NCBI GenBank assembly: GCA_910595815.1
Contig: CAJVCM010000046.1
Coordinates: forward strand, 1-6,612
DNA length: 6,612 bases
Direction: 5' to 3'
Source of the DNA: Candidatus Thioglobus plumae
GTDB taxonomy: Bacteria > Pseudomonadota > Gammaproteobacteria > PS1 > Pseudothioglobaceae
A program made the position numbers and the translations under genes. Below are positions 6,133-6,612 of this stretch, one piece after another. Position 1 is the first letter of the stretch. Each line of letters opens with the position of its first letter. Below the pieces are notes generated by a model. The model had not been told where the DNA came from, searched no databases, and worked only from the letters and a program-made list of their open reading frames with translations.

Positions 6133-6312
6133 ATGAAAAACTATATAGCGATCTCAGGATCAATTTTTGCCATTGTGGCATTTGCACATTTGCTTAGAAT
6201 TATTGACGGATGGGAGGTTGTTGTTAATGGTCAAGCAGTACCTATGACCATTTCTTATATAGCTTTTGTGGCGACAGGGCTGTTGGCTGTTTGGGCGTTT
6301 AGAGCTAAGTAA
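6133..6312 (+). CDS. Small two-helix membrane protein of unknown function (59 residues)
   Basis: This short frame starts MKNYIAISGSIFAIV and ends VWAFRAK before a TAA. It has two hydrophobic segments (about 5-24 and 39-56) joined by a polar turn holding GWEVVVNGQAVPM (26-38). Basic residues at both ends (K2; R57, K59) suggest a hairpin with both ends in the cytoplasm and the turn outside. The HLLRIIDGWEVVVNG...VPM pattern recalls a family of unnamed small membrane proteins in Proteobacteria, but I know no function. Support for its being real comes from a well-placed AGGA site, membrane-protein composition and a position 19 bases after the His/Met-rich exported protein gene, suggesting co-transcription. 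A role beside that protein, for example at the inner membrane, is speculation. Its stop is one base from the prfC stop on the other strand. Confidence 0.78.
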   Translation: MKNYIAISGSIFAIVAFAHLLRIIDGWEVVVNGQAVPMTISYIAFVATGLLAVWAFRAK

Positions 6313-6313
6313 T

Positions 6314-6612
6314 TTAGTGCTCTCGAGTTGCGCTAAACACTAGGTTTGGATGGCGCTCTATCGTTAACTGCAGATTAACCATAGATGGCGCTAAATAAGT
6401 TAGCATGCCAGCAGAGTCAATCGCTACATTATTACCGACCTTGATTTTGAGCTGTTCAATATCTTTATCATCACCTGTGACCCAACGCGCAGTGGCAATG
6501 GCAATGGTTTCAAACTGACAATCAACCCCGTATTCATACTTGAGTCGATGAGCAACCACATCAAACTGCAAAATACCCACTGCACCTAGGATCTGAGCAC
6601 TATTCATTATTG
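6314..6612 (-). CDS. prfC: Peptide chain release factor 3, C-terminal part (partial at 5' end)
   Basis: RF3 is a translational GTPase that recycles RF1 and RF2 from the ribosome after peptide release. Only the last 99 codons or so lie in the window; the frame stays open to base 6612, so the internal ATG at 6605-6607 is not the start. The visible part is the end of the C-terminal domain: GAVGILQFDVVAHRLKYEYG corresponds to the [20 protein letters not shown] segment of E. coli RF3. It continues with ATARWV, LTYLAPSMVNLQL and ERHPNLVFSATREH, close to the E. coli ending QTREH. The GTP-binding domain that would distinguish it from other elongation-factor-like GTPases is outside the window, but the match is specific enough. 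The gene runs against the small membrane protein gene, with one base between the two stops. Confidence 0.95.
   Translation of the reverse strand, partial: IMNSAQILGAVGILQFDVVAHRLKYEYGVDCQFETIAIATARWVTGDDKDIEQLKIKVGNNVAIDSAGMLTYLAPSMVNLQLTIERHPNLVFSATREH

Noticed and set aside
1..6612. A novel defence system, CRISPR array, mobile element or tRNA gene.
   Set aside because: The window is filled with housekeeping genes. I saw no spaced direct repeats of CRISPR type, no transposase or integrase, no terminal inverted repeats and no tRNA-like cloverleaf.

Overview
The window is an ordinary, gene-dense stretch of an AT-rich (roughly 40% G+C by eye) bacterial chromosome. The protein set points to Gammaproteobacteria: a ParC tail, a GyrA very close to the E. 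coli protein, an AroG-like DAHP synthase and a release factor 3 (PrfC) with the enterobacterial-type TREH ending. The AT-rich composition and gene mix would fit a marine or free-living lineage such as the sulfur-oxidiser (SUP05/Thioglobus-like) group, but that is a guess from general impression. No mobile element, CRISPR array, tRNA or rRNA is visible.

Layout. (1) 1-372: the 3' end of parC (topoisomerase IV subunit A), cut by the window edge. (2) 469-2693: a tight three-gene operon, queD - folE2 - DAHP synthase, with a 4-base overlap and then a 3-base gap, preceded by a perfect TATAAT. FolE2 converts GTP to dihydroneopterin triphosphate. QueD uses that product for queuosine/7-deazaguanine synthesis, and folate synthesis uses it too. 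DAHP synthase opens the shikimate pathway, which gives aromatic amino acids and the p-aminobenzoate half of folate. (3) 2694-2822: an AT-only repeat region and a good sigma70-type promoter, then gyrA (2823-5405), closed by a strong intrinsic terminator at 5435-5475. (4) 5505-6312: a two-gene unit of unknown function, made of an exported His/Met-rich protein with metal-binding character and a 59-residue, two-helix membrane protein. (5) 6314-6612, minus strand: the 3' end of prfC, converging on the small gene with one base between the two stop codons.

There are no gene-free stretches over 300 bases; the longest intergenic gaps are 96, 129 and 99 bases. No undescribed multi-gene system stands out. 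The least explained part is the His/Met-rich exported protein and its small membrane neighbour, and the most informative arrangement is the coupling of queD, folE2 and DAHP synthase.
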